From contig JAAONU010000098.1 of NCBI GenBank assembly GCA_012932295.1, positions 62,001-126,000 of the forward strand: a stretch of 64,000 nucleotides of DNA, given 5' to 3'. Below, piece after piece: positions 23,977-36,055 of the stretch. A program made the translations under genes and the position numbers. This DNA is from Cyclina sinensis. Taxonomy: Eukaryota; Mollusca; Bivalvia; Venerida; Veneridae. Within the stretch, counting starts at the first letter, position 1; every line of letters starts with the position of its first letter. Below the pieces are notes generated by a model. That model had not been told where the DNA came from. It saw nothing but the letters and a program-made list of their open reading frames with translations, and did not search any database.

Positions 23977-24046
23977 CCGGAAGTGCGTAACTGACGCCAC
24001 ATCCTTAGGCTCGCCAGTTTCGCGAGATTAAAAATTGCAATAATGG
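23977..24046 (+). promoter_or_regulatory. Promoter-like block, array copy 3
   Basis: CCGGAAGTG at 23977, TTTCGCGAG, and ATGGCTGCG at 24043. Conservation across three copies reflects recent duplication as much as function. Confidence 0.38.
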
Positions 24047-24598
24047 CTGCGCCCTTTTTTTTTTTTCATTCCTCTTTTTTTAATTATAATGCATAAACTC
24101 GCATTTCTCTTTTTTACGCTTGATCTCGACAAAAATTTTGTCAAAATGCTACTATTTTAGGGATGTTTAATGAACGGAAACTGCTTACATACTTTCCATT
24201 CATATCCCTTTGAATAATATGTTCGGTATTGCACCATGGCTCGAATCAAAGCTGTATTTATGACTGGGGTATTTTTTATCGATACGATAAAAGTTACTTA
24301 GTTTTGATATGTTCTTCACAATTGCACAAAAAATTCAATATGTGTAAACGTTTTCCTTTTAGCCATCTGTGCGTCAGTCGCTTCAAGACATGGCGATATA
24401 AGTTTGTGCATTTAACAATTATCCAAAAACAAGACTTCCTTATCAAATACATCGAATTTTTAAAGCAAACGCTAGCATAGAACCTTACTGCTTTGTTTAA
24501 AAAGGGTTGGTCTTTGCTGTAAAAACTGATGTTCACAGAGGCCTTCAGTGTACCATGAAAACCGGGAGTAGAATACAGTATGTTTTTTATAAATACAG

Positions 24599-24784
24599 GC
24601 CAATTTATCAATAATGTCTTGAAGAATATTGAAAATGAAAAAAGTTCGATGTGATTGTTACATACGTCATCATCACGACTCAGCGTATAGAAAGTGTCAA
24701 AATTGTGTTCCATGCCAGTACATCACAAAAGGAAATACCAAAATCGTTCCTTCGTTTATGGTCCGAGGAAGGATAGCTTTCTAA
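24599..24784 (+). pseudogene. Cys-rich exon, array copy 4 (frameshifted)
   Basis: Shares the extra A and the Tyr codon with copies 2 and 3. It also has GGAAATACC in place of GGACATACC (His to Asn). Confidence 0.45.
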
Positions 24785-25512
24785 AGATCTTAATGATCGT
24801 TTTAAGAAACTATTGTCCGGTATGTTCGGGATTTTATATTATACTTGTGTGTTGTTTCCTTCTTTACATGTTTGCGTCATTTGTAGTCCTTGAATCATGA
24901 ATAAAGCTTTCCATGCGTGTATTAAGGATTTGTTAACGCCAAAAGAGGTTAGTTTTGGATAGTTATTATTAGGTTTTAATGCCTTTTGTTGTTGTTGTTT
25001 TGAAATTAGAATAGAAAGTAAACGTTTTTGTTGTTTGTTTTCTTTTTCTGTGTGTAAATATCATGCGTTGGCTTTTAAGTATTGAATCCTTTTGTCTGCA
25101 TTTCGATGCGCATTGACGGATGATTGAAAAGTAGGCACGTGTATACATAGCAAGTCTATTCTAATGTTCCGTGCATTTTTTAATTTTAAGAAACTCAGCT
25201 ATTTTGATTAATTTCTTTCCGATTTTTTTTCTGACTGTTCATAATTGCAAATTGTGTATACAGCAGCGAGTAACCGGCGCTGAAGGGAGGCGCCAATTAA
25301 GCAGATTCCGTAGTGTCCGCTGATATGGTTACCCCCCGATAATATACTAATACAAAGTTTTGGTTGCCACGTATATGATTTGTTGTTTTGATTTACTTGT
25401 TGTGGTGGTGATTTGAATTTGCCCTGTGTGTTTGTATTTCCAAAGTATTATTATTATGTGATGCTTGAAAATGATACATAATGATTTAATGAATGTTTTT
25501 TTTTGAGCGTAT

Positions 25513-27800
25513 TGTGTTAATCTTACGACAAGAGGATATTCTCCCCGAAAGAAAAACAAATATTACTATAATCATTATTATTTTCATAAATGAACCTAAA
25601 ATTTAAACATTTTACAGAAAAAAAAAATGTAAAATTTTCCAACATAGAAACTACCATATAGGGCATTTGGTCATGTCATTTGGTCATGTTAAATGATTTT
25701 TGTTTCGATGTATAGCTTGTGTATCAGGGTTACCTAGTGAAAAATTTTCAAGATTTCATCTTGTTGCATGGGAACAGCCAGGTGGACACTATTACATCTG
25801 AAAACAAACTCGAACATAATTTATTTCACTTTAAGCAAGATGGAACTTACGTCTTTAGATATTTGTATTTGTAATCTAGATATTATGCATTATTTATGTA
25901 AGAAAATAAGTGATAACGGCCGCTAAGTCACCAGGCCACAAAGTTCAGGTCGCTGGTAGGTTAGAATTTTTCAAAATAACAACAACCAAAAAAATTCTTT
26001 TATGTATTTTGAGGGACATAATATACCACTCACGTAATTGTTTCTCAGTTACTCCGTGCTGGGTACATATATTTGCCTGGGTTATAATATTCCATTGAAG
26101 ATTTCTTTTTTTTCTTGTTCCGTTAAGCGCTAATGAGCGTTTTCATTGATTGATTTATATAAGGCGTATTTTTTGTCTTTTCTTTTAGTACAAATACAAT
26201 ATTTAGGCAAGGCAGTCAACTTCAGGCCGCTAGGCCTTCAACTTCAATGAGCTAAAATACTAGATTTTTATTTAGACCAGTTCATTGATATCGCTTTCCG
26301 ATTTCTTTGTCATACTTGCAATCTTTAGTTAATTAAACAGTAATAGAAATGTATATTCTTCCTTCCATTTCATTAATTTTCAGATGTGAAAATAAATTTA
26401 ATAAGTTTATATGACCTTATTATTTTTTGTAAGTTACAAATTTTATTGAAAACATATAAAGTAAATACAACTGTATTACAATGATATTGGTTTCTTTTTT
26501 CTTTCTCCTCTTATTCATTTTTAGTTATTGTAAATCATGTACTCTAAAGAGAAATTATATTTCATTGTCTGTAATAAGCTATTTGTTAAATATATTGTTT
26601 AGGACAATATTTCAAAAGTAATTTTTTTTGTAAGAAACATGTACTCTCATAAAATTAAATTTAATAGATAACTCAATTTATTGACAAATATCAATGACTA
26701 CCTGCATTCACGGTAGCTAACCACGAGAACCCACAACGCGTATTATCTGTTGCTTTTTACATTGAAGCGCACGCAACGTCTCCCAAAATCGTGAATTCAT
26801 GATGTCGAGCAACAGAAGAAGGTAAAAAAATAGGTCTGACAAAGCAACAATTAATCTTTGATTTATAAGCGATCTCGCAATATAAAACATCTCTGAAATA
26901 TACACAGTCAACATTAAAACAAAACAATGAAAATTGCACTTATTATTAGCCGTTTCACTCTCATATCTAATAGTCATCAAGTATCTTGCTAATTTGAAAG
27001 TGCATACATATATTTTTCCAAAATGTTATGATTTTTTTTCTGCTAAGTATTTGATATACCACATCATTTTAAAAAAAAACCGTACATTTGAACGAGATAC
27101 CGATATCTTGTAATTGATTTCTTAAGTCACCAGAAGGTGAAATTCGTCCTCCGTTTCGCAGACCAGACACAAAAAATAAGTTGCCTATCTTTTACCGCTG
27201 CTAGTAGAGAGCGTGTGTTAAAGGGTGGGGTGGGGGTTTACAAGCGAAATAAAATGTCTACTTAAAATGCAGGGATGATACATAAATTGTGTGTTTCGAT
27301 TAATGTAAATGTCACATGAAACCGATTATAATTTTCTCAATTTATTTCAGACAATATCATATCATTTGATCATCCTGTTTTACTTAAGATTGTGTTTCAG
27401 TCCTAAATTATTACGGTGCAGAAGGGAAACAATATGAAATAATTTTTCTCTCTTTTATTATTATGTAGATTTAATATAAGATAATTGTTTAAGCTATTCT
27501 GCGAAAAAGAGCTTCAGTAAGTCGTTTCTTTGTTGATTTTCTTTTCACTTGTGATTTAAATTTTGTTTTATATTTACAATTAATAATGTCTAAAACATTT
27601 TAGAAGTACATAATTATTAATATTATAAAGCAATTTATCACTTCAGAAAAATAATTGCTGGACCTGTGCTGTTATGTTTATGTATGATGAAAGTTCCCGT
27701 AGGCCGCTAAGGTTAAGATCACATTAGACATAGTACATTTTTCACATTTCATCAATTTTCTCCTTTTATTTTTACCATACCTGTTTTCCCTATTAACTTT
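25513..27800. other. AT-rich intergenic stretch, nothing recognised
   Basis: No exon with protein-like composition and splice sites, RNA gene or mobile element could be supported. A G-run (GGGTGGGGTGGGGG) sits near 27221. Confidence 0.55.
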
Positions 27801-29560
27801 TTAGCTCACCTGTCAAATAGTGACAGGGTGAGCTTTTGTGATCGCCTTTCGTCCGTCGTCCGCACTCTAGCGGTCTTAATTTTGGTGTGATCTTCTTTAA
27901 ACTTGGTCAGAATGTTTATCTCAATGATATCTAGGTCAAGTTCATAACTGGGTCATCTCACCCTTAAAACTAGGTCACTAGGTCAAATTATAGAAAAAGC
28001 TTGTCCGCACTCTAGCGATCTTAATTTTGGTCCGATCTTCTTCAAACTTGGTCAAAATATTAATCTCAATGATATCTAGATCAAGTTTGAAACTGGGTCA
28101 AGTGACCTTCAAAACTAGGTCACAAGGTCAAATTATAGAAAAAGCTTGTCGGTACTCTAACAGTCTTAATTTTGGTCCGATCTTCTTCAAACTTGGTCAG
28201 ATTATTTACCTCATTGATATATAGGTAAAGTTCGTAACTAGGTCATGTGACCTTGAAAACAAGGTAACTAGTTCGAATTTTAGAAAAAGCTTGTCCGGAC
28301 TCTAGCGGTCTTAATTTTGGTCCCATCTTCTTCAAGCTTGGTCAGAATGTGTATCTCAATGATATCTAAGTCAAGTTCGAAACTGGGTTATGTGACCTTG
28401 AAAACTAGGTCACTAGGTCAAATTATAGAAAAAGCTTGTCCGCAGTATAGTAGTCTTAATTTTGCTCCGATCTTCTTCAAGCTTTGTCAGAACGTTTATC
28501 TCGATGATATCTAGGTCTTGTTTGAAACTGGGTCATTTGACTTTGAAATTTAGGTCACTTGGTCAAGTTACGATAAAAGCGTTTCTGCACTCTAGTGGTC
28601 TTAATTTTGGTCTGATCCTCACTTTCATTACCATAAGATCTTGGTTCCTTTCTTCAAATTGCCATATTGCATTATTGGTTCTAGAGTTATGTCCCCTGAA
28701 AGTGCCAAAATTAACTATTTAGACCTTGTCTGCACAATAGCAGCTACAGTTTTGATTTGAATTTATTCAGACTTGTACAATACTTGAGTTAATATAAGAT
28801 CTTGCAGGGTTGCCAGGGGACTTAAAAAGTCAGGGAAATTTGATTTTTTTTCAAGGTCAGGGAATTGTCAGGGAATTTTGAAAATTGGTCAGTGAAAAAT
28901 AAAAATACAGAAAAGTTAGTGAAAAGTCAGGGAAAAGTAATTTTGAAGGGCTAATATTGTTCTATTTTATTAAAGATTGCATTTACACATTTTTTCCGTT
29001 ATGAATCTTTTTCTTTATAATTGTGTACATCGAATTTTAATAAAAGTTCTAGTATTATGTATAACATTACTTAAAGACCGAAAGTCTCTGTAACCCTTAC
29101 AACCAAAAATTAAAGTAAGTATGTGTTACACTCGAAACGCATGTTCCTCCCTCCAAGATCCATGTCACAGCAACCCTCTGAACTTAGTAAGTTCTGCTAT
29201 ATAGGCCTTACTGCTGATAGTTTGTGTCTTGCCTATATATTTTTTGCATCTATGGTTGGATTTTAAAATTCTTCTACATTTTTCAAGATACTGTTTTGAA
29301 ACTTTAAACATGTTAGGTATCATGTGTATACGTGCCTGATATATTTTTTGAGGCTCAGTCCATTATAGTCCACGTTGTGCTTTAACAATCCTGATGACGC
29401 ACGACATCTAGTGAAACTCTACCAAAGATGACCCCATGGTCATAATTGCCTGCACCCTTTGAGTCAATTGGCAATTGTATTTGCATCTACTGACTCTTGC
29501 AACCATTGAGCAGTTGTTGGTAGGTGAGCGATCCAGGTTCCCATGGACCCTCTTGTTAGT
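27801..29560. mobile_element. Bivalve-type AGCTCACC...GGTGAGC repeat element with ~145-bp array
   Basis: The left end TTAGCTCACCTGTCA pairs with TGACAGGGTGAGCT as a hairpin (27802-27835), followed by GATCGCCTTTCGTCCGTCGTCC. About six tandem units follow (CGCACTCTAGCG at 27861 and 28006; unit 145 bp), each with CTTCTTCAAACTTGGTCA, GATATCTAGGTCAAGTT and AGGTCACTAGGTCAAAT. Then come a GTCAGGGAATTT-rich stretch (28810-28950) and the right end GGTGAGCGATCCAGG...CCCTCTTGTTAG. No transposase is present. Confidence 0.65.
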
Positions 29561-30964
29561 TTTACAGAAAAAAGAGTGAAATCATGCAGGCATATCTAGA
29601 AATGTTTTTTTCACGTCTGCAAATGCTTTCCCTTGTAATTTAGCGAATTATACTTGAAAATTATTTAAATGGATTGTTTTACGCAAGTAACTTCAATTTC
29701 AACAAACTATCATGATTATAACATATGAATTTTTGACAATCAGAATGTTACAAATGTTTTACTGCTATGATAATTGTTTTAAATAAGAACATAGTTTGTG
29801 TTCAAATACTCTATATTTAACTGATTAGGATTAAGACCTGTTTTACAGTGTGACGATTTTGACCTCAAATACGTGAGAAATGCTGATAATACGTTTCGAT
29901 TAAGTCTTGCTTCTGTCTACCAACTTGTCAGAATTTCATATTTTTTTCATCCTCAAAATCATGAAGTATATAACCTTAACACTGATATTTCTTTTACAAA
30001 ACATTTTATATAAAAAAAAAATTCTGGACAAGAAACAAACATACGTGTTTTTCTATATCAATATCTTTATTTGGGAGAAATGTTAGATTACCATCAGCTT
30101 TTTATGTTAATAAGACATCTGTTTTAATGTTAATAAGAATATATTGTTAAAACATCATTAATTATGCGGTTTTGATATGATCATGCCTGTTACCAGATCT
30201 GCATTAATTTGATTAAGCAAACATTTGATAAGGGTCTTGGTAACAGGCATTTGTGCTTAAAAAGTAACTGCGAAAATATTCATCTTATGATCAGTTTTTG
30301 TTTGTTTTTTGTTTTTGTGTTTTTTTGTGTGTTTTTTTTTTTCTTTTTATAATCTTAATCAGTTATTACTGTATTTTCTCACTTGACACGTTTGCAGAGA
30401 CAAATTGTTAATTTAATACCAGCATTATTCATTATACAGAACAGAAATCAGACTTATTTAGTTTCGTAAAAAATAATATACTTCAACGTCCTAAACGTCG
30501 TAACATAATGACTAATGACATACCAAAAACGTTGATAAATTTAAAAACTGTTTCAGAATGATATGTTTTGGGCGTAGACGAATGTCATTTTATATGCACT
30601 TGAACACTAATATCATTAATATCATTGTGTATATTTTGATATCATTCTTTGTAATCAGATTTTTCTTTTTAATCAGTATGATTTTCTGAAAAATAAATTA
30701 ACATTGCACGCGTTCGTGTTGTTTATTCAATATGTTTGCCCGCAGCAAGTTTAAGTAATTATGTAAAATGTCAAAAATACATTGTATAACAATCTAATAC
30801 GTACAAGAATAGAACCCGTGCTTGTTGAAGCAATAATGCATCAAATAAAGAGACTGAGGGCACTAATCATTTTTATATGTATTTATCATGTGGCGTTACT
30901 ACGTAGACGATTCAGCATCACAATACAGCCTTAATCTTGGATATCATCCATAACGTAAAGACAA
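29561..30964. other. AT-rich intergenic stretch, nothing recognised
   Basis: Contains a T/G low-complexity run at about 30297-30345 and a short separated inverted pair GATCATGCCTGTTACCAGATC / GGTAACAGGCAT (30179-30250). No gene is seen. Confidence 0.55.
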
Positions 30965-30972
30965 AATCCTTC

Positions 30973-31026
30973 ACAGCGGGATTCGAACTCGCGATAAGGA
31001 AAACCAAGGCTCTAGAGCAGTGGAAA
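30973..31026 (-). repeat. tRNA-derived SINE remnant
   Basis: On the minus strand it reads CACTGCTCTAGAGCC...TCGCGAGTTCGAATCCCGC, with a good RNA polymerase III B box (AGTTCGAATCC) but no complete D arm or acceptor stem. It is a SINE head remnant, not a functional tRNA gene. The stretch 31027-32109 shows nothing else. Confidence 0.45.
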
Positions 31027-32109
31027 GAAAATAAATTTTCACATGTCTCTGTCTGTTTCTGACTGCCTGTCCGGCTTAATCATGCGTCGGTTGTCCATGC
31101 ATCCGACGCCACTTAAAGAGGAAGATACTTCAGATTGAGAGGACTGTTGAAATAAGTCTCATTTAAGAGACACTATTTATTATTTTTCATGGTTAATGTA
31201 GAATGTTTATGCCTTGGACATCGGGTTCACAATTTATCCAATAATATGTAGCGTTAGAGGAAAGGCCAGGAATCAAATTTCCAATCCTAAGATTAAGACT
31301 TACAATTATAACGTCAGCTCTGTTCGACACTTTGCTGATATTTCTTGTCAGCTACTGTCACCATGCAGAAGTACCATTCTAGTCTTATAATAACACATGC
31401 CCATGTTTACTGACAAAACACACCTTTTTCGCCCTACACTGTCTTGTATTTTGTTTAAAGGCCATCAAATATTCTTTGGCATATTAATCGCAATACTTTT
31501 TTAACATACGAAATCTGAAAGATTTCAGATCTCACGCGCTTCAAACGATTTTCATTGCAAATGTGCAAAATCTGCTAGTTTTGTCATCTTACAAATGTTC
31601 CACAACGTCAAGAAGAAACATGCTTATTTGTACATTAACTTAACTTAGACACCCTACACACACAAAGACATATCCATACGTTTCATCACAGTGAGTGTAA
31701 TCGGCGATCACGTGATGACTGGTGGTAATGTACATGTGCAACACAATTTGGGCGTCATGAGAACAGTATGCAAAATCTATAATTCATATAAATTAGAAGA
31801 AAGCTATACATTTTTAAATGTATCAGTGTATCATTTAACATGAAGAAAAGCTTGGCGTACAGTCAATATCAGAAATATTGAGTAATAAAAATTCGACGAT
31901 AGAAAAGAACAACTTTTTGATTGAGATTCTTTGATATAGTTTCACTTAGATGTCGTCAAGTCCTTAGGGCACAACTGATCTGAACTTCGTCCTGTAAGGA
32001 TCTATGGTACTCTTAATGCTTTAGTTACAAGTTCTTTAAGATATGTAGTGAAAGAAAAGCAACAAGAAATAAATCCTTTAAAGTCGAGTTAAGTATTTTT
32101 AGAAATGTA

Positions 32110-33451
32110 CAGTCAAGGGACATAATTATTCGCCACTTTCAAATATAATAAATAATAAATGCAAATGTATGATAAATAAGCAGACGAAAAAGTCACTTGC
32201 AACACTGTAGACTGTTTGTATGAGTTCAAGAATAAATGTCTAACATCAATATTTCGTCAGAATTCCTTTCATTCTAATAACTTCATTCAACTTCGCTGGA
32301 ATTGTTTTATAAGGCCTAAATATTTGCTACTGGTATGATTTCCTATATGTGTGTTATTTGGGTAATAAGTTGCTCCCGGGTATAAATGTTTTGGAGTAGG
32401 TTTTCAGTTTACGTTTAACGTGTAGCCAAATATTTTCAATAATATTTAAATCAGGAGAGTATGCTGGCCAGGTAGTGGAATTTATATGATTTTCAGTTAT
32501 GTAATTTTTCACGAAACGGGCCCGATGTACAGGGGCATTATTATCCTGAAAGACGTACTCGTTATGTCCAAAATGTCTGGCGATAACTGGCCATAAATTA
32601 TTTTCTAATATTTTTTCATATTTCTGAGCATTGATATTATTGTTAACAGCAATAAAAGTTCCTATACCTCCGTAACAGACACAACCCCAGACCATTACTC
32701 TAACCTTAACCCTGGGGGCTGGACACACCAAATGTGGCTGGCACTTTTCATCATCCTTTCCCCACATAAATATTTCATTATTTTTTCCCAAACCACCTGA
32801 CTTGCATCACTGAATATCCACTTATGCCAATTTTCTACAGTCCAATGTTTCTTCTTTTACATAATTTTATACCGCCTTTTCTATTAGCCTCCTTTAGTAC
32901 CATTCTCTTCTGAATCACTCTCCTTTTATATCCAAGATCATGGATTTTCCTTCCAATAGTTTTTTCTCCATACCCGAATTCATCGTGTTCGTAAATGTCC
33001 TGCAAGGTTCATTTTCTATTTTTCTTCTATTACCCTCGAAAGCTTTGTTTGGTCCCTGTCCGTGAATAATTTTTCCTGCCCCTCCCATATCGATTTTCAA
33101 CACTTTCATATTGTTGATATTTCATTATTACACTTTTTATAGTTGACCTAGGTATCCAAAATGTTCTTGTCATTTTGGATTAGTTTATGTTTTTCTTGTA
33201 ACTTTTAATAATAAGTTTCCTCAAATAAGTTAATTCTTTTGTTTTTGGAGCCATTTTTAAATCTCTTTCCTGAATAATTAAGTAAACATTGCAGACGAAA
33301 CAAAACATGTGAATTACGTCATCAACATGTCTAACTGAACTTTGACCTAATATTCATAAATATGTATAGCACGCAGTACAATAAACCCGATCAATATTCA
33401 GGGTACGCAAATCAATTAACGCGGTTGCCGAATAATTATGTCCCTTGACTG
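32110..33451 (-). mobile_element. Tc1/mariner-type transposon, 1,342 bp, with TIRs and TA target duplication
   Basis: The left end CAGTCAAGGGACATAATTAT and its inverted copy ending ATAATTATGTCCCTTGACTG bound the element; both match over at least 20 bp and are flanked by TA (32108-32109 and 33452-33453). The only gene inside is a decayed transposase on the minus strand. The intact ends mean the copy could in principle have been mobilised in trans. Confidence 0.92.
32354..33254 (-). pseudogene. Tc1/mariner transposase, decayed
   Basis: Reading from 33254 downward: an N-terminal HTH with MAPKTKELTYLRKLIIKSY and WIPRSTIKSVIMKYQQYES, then a region with several stops. WIFSDAS follows (first catalytic Asp, with Ala where SDES is usual), then after a frameshift an open block 32791-32354. 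That block has VRVMVWGC, VFQDNNAPVHRA and WPAYSPDLNIIENIW. Asp and Glu of the last two motifs are 35 residues apart, one more than the usual DD34E, so the second Asp is shifted by an inserted Asn or replaced. At least two frameshifts and several stops make it non-functional. Confidence 0.85.
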
Positions 33452-33453
33452 TA

Positions 33454-34167
33454 AGATAAAACGGCAACAGACTTCGGTATCTAAGAATAACTCTTTCTTC
33501 TAAAGGCAATTTATCACTGTCTACAAATAAGAATTGCTTAGAAAACCAAGAGTCCAGGACTATTGAGTGTATTGAACATTTCGTGAATTTAAGTAATTGG
33601 AAAATCTATGTATAGAATGTCAAGTTCTTTGCAAAAATAACCGAAAGCGAATTAAAGGTGCCAAAGCACGAGTGAAAGACATGTCATTCTATTTCTCTAT
33701 TAAATAAAACAAACAAAATACAGAACAAAAACAAAAACAAATCGACAATTCTGTAGATAAATTTTACATAAATATGTTTTCAAAAACCGACGTTACTTTG
33801 GATCTAGCAGTAAAATATTGTCCTCGTAGGTATCACAAGTATGTTAATCACACAAAGCAACTTATTGCAGATCAGGCTGTTTTAACAAACGTTTAACTTA
33901 TTCCTAGTTTCTTAGAAACAAATGGTTCTCACTATTTAGCCCGATGAAGGAAAGAATTTTTATGAGAAAATACATGGTAACGCTTGTGTAGGAGGTGCAC
34001 TGCCTGACCATGCCTGTAACGCTGGTGGCATGGTTGTTTGCCAAATGGTAATGTTTATTGCAAAAATGTAAAATATTGTTAAACAGTTTAGGAAGACTAT
34101 AGTCAAAACTCTCAAGAAATAATACAGTGAAGTTCTGTTATAAAACTACCAAGCAGGGAAAAGTTGT
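33454..34167. other. Intergenic, nothing recognised
   Basis: AT-rich. It holds only a short imperfect inverted repeat around CCATGCCTGTAACGCTGGTGGCATGG (34009-34034). Confidence 0.5.
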
Positions 34168-34745
34168 TAGCTCGACTATACGAAGTATATGGAGAGCTAT
34201 CCTACGGGTACCCCGGCATCGGCGTCCTCATTTCTGATTAAAGATTTTGTACAGTAAAATTTGTTTTACCATAATTTATTTAATTTTTTATGGATTTACT
34301 TTCAAACTCCAAATATATGTTTCTTTATCATCACCCACATCAAATGTGGTACGGTTCATAACTCTAGCACCCAAATTTCTAGAATTACCTTACCTTTAAA
34401 CTTAGAATTTTCCCTAAAAGTTGTAATATTTTACTATAACTTCTTTATTTCTTCAGGGATTTACTTTAAATTCAAATAAATGTTCCTTATCATCATCCGC
34501 ATCATATGCGCTAAGGTTCATAACTCTAGCACTCGTGTTTTTAGAATGATCTCACTTTTAAACTTAGAATTGTCCTTAAATAGTGTAATATTTTACTTAA
34601 ACTTCTTTATTTCTTCAGGGATTTCCAATGATAAATTACTAAATATTATATGATATTTCACCATGGTGATGATAAATGTGTATATATCTATAGATCTTGA
34701 ATTGATTTTTTAATAGTTATCCTGTTCTTAACTATTAACAAGCCT
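34168..34745. repeat. AGCTCGACTA-type bivalve repeat
   Basis: The end TTAGCTCGACTATACGAAGTATATGGAGAGCTATCC is a self-complementary head, followed by two tandem ~210-bp blocks sharing ATAACTCTAGCAC, CTTTATTTCTTCAGGGATTT and TCATCACCCACATC-like words. Non-coding. Confidence 0.5.
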
Positions 34746-35129
34746 TTCTTTCTTGCTACAGTTGTTTTATTTTCCTATAAATGGGTGTGTTAGCATACAG
34801 TGTAGGTGACGCTGTTCTCACATGTTTAGGACTTCGTGTGTTGCAGTATGGAGTTGTTGTGGGCAAAATCAGACTTGGATTTTTTTTCTGAAGTGTCAGA
34901 CTTGGCTTTTTTCCAAAGAGGTCTTTTCCGGTGTCAACAAACGTTTAAACAATGGTTTTTTCTCTAAATTTCTTTTATAATGAGAGATGAGAGCGTTGTC
35001 TCATTTTCACGACTTCTGGAAAAAAGAAGAAAAAAAAACACTTAAGGAATAAATCTTTTGTTTTCTTTTTCCTTTCTTTAAATAATTCATAACCGTAGCC
35101 GTTCAGTTTTTACAGTGGCGTAAAGCACT

Positions 35130-36055
35130 AAACAAGAGAACCAAATGGCCCTTGGTCCCTCACCCGACTTCTTGCCCGCGGGTTAAGTGGAGGACAGAGG
35201 GTGCATAAAAAATGCGTCGTGCACATCTTCATTGCTGAACATACACAATAAGCTCCAAATCGAGTCCTAAAAATTTGGAAGTAGTTCGTGTGAAAAGATA
35301 TCTTCAGCAAACCGACTGACCGGCCAACCAACCGACCGTAAAATGAATCTTGTGCAGCATAACAAACACAGTTTTGTGGAGTTGCTATAGGATATTCAAA
35401 GTAGGACCACCCGCCCCTATTGGCCATGTCTTTTAGAAGAATGCAATAAATTTCACAATTTATATCGATTGCCACACAAGGAAGATTAGTGCAAAATTAT
35501 TTCTAAATTAAAATCGCAATTTTCTAAGAAGACAATTTTTAAATTTTCACCAAAAAACGTATAGGGCTAAAAAGGACCCCACTTCCTTTGTGGGCAAGTT
35601 TTTTTTAGAGATGGGAATTATTTTCACCAGCAAGAGTGGTTGAGACTAAGGGGTTTGGCTAGCTAGTATCATGTGTTATGTGTTCGATGATAGAAAACAA
35701 ACATTTCCTATGATTTGACATATTGACCAAGTTTTTTTAACAAATGACCCAGTTTCAAACTCATCCAAGAATTCGTTTAGACAAATATTCTGACCAAGTT
35801 TTGTTTAAATCGGATTAAAAAGTGACTTAAACAAGGTTTTCTAGCGAATAGTTTGTCAGCATGACAAAGAGCCACAAGTCAGAGTCATGATCGAATGTCA
35901 ATCTATTGATCAGAAAGTTTGTTTCGCGTTGAGGATCAAACTGTATGATTTCAGATACTATCAAAGTTTGTCGACTGTATGATATCAGAAAAGACAGTTC
36001 ATAAGATATGTAATAACGATGAGGGACAGAGGTAAAAACCATATATAACATTTAC
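35130..36055 (-). repeat. AGGTCA-family repeat, inverted orientation
   Basis: Contains AAATGGCCCTTGGTCCCTCACC at one end and GACCCAGTTTCAAACTCATCCAAGAATT...TTCTGACCAAGTTT further on, the reverse-strand equivalent of words in the 27.8-kb element. Open frames here are repeat translations. Confidence 0.5.

Larger units (their letters stand above)
19559..25512 (+). repeat. 3.8-copy tandem array of a 1,572-bp unit
   Basis: The word ATGGCTCGAATCAAAGCTG starts each unit at 19559, 21092, 22664 and 24236. Units 2 and 3 are 1,572 bp; unit 1 is 1,533 bp, lacking among other bases a ~40-bp block after CCAAAAACAAG; unit 4 stops at about 25512 before its promoter-like part. Copies 2-4 are nearly identical; copy 1 is the most divergent. 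Each unit contains, in order, a short ATG frame, a TTCCTTTTAG acceptor-like site, a Cys-rich terminal-exon-like segment, and (units 1-3) a promoter-like block. Confidence 0.95.

Noticed and set aside
26717..26980. Minus-strand frame with LLLLDIMNSRFWETLR, similar to LLDVINSRFREMER at the end of the RRM-peptidase gene
   Set aside because: The similarity covers only about 17 residues and no GDSG or other peptidase part precedes it. Chance cannot be excluded, so it is not annotated as a paralogue remnant.
35128..35475. 115-residue minus-strand frame
   Set aside because: It lies in a common bivalve repeat end (GGCCCTTGGTCCCTCACC) and has no protein family features.
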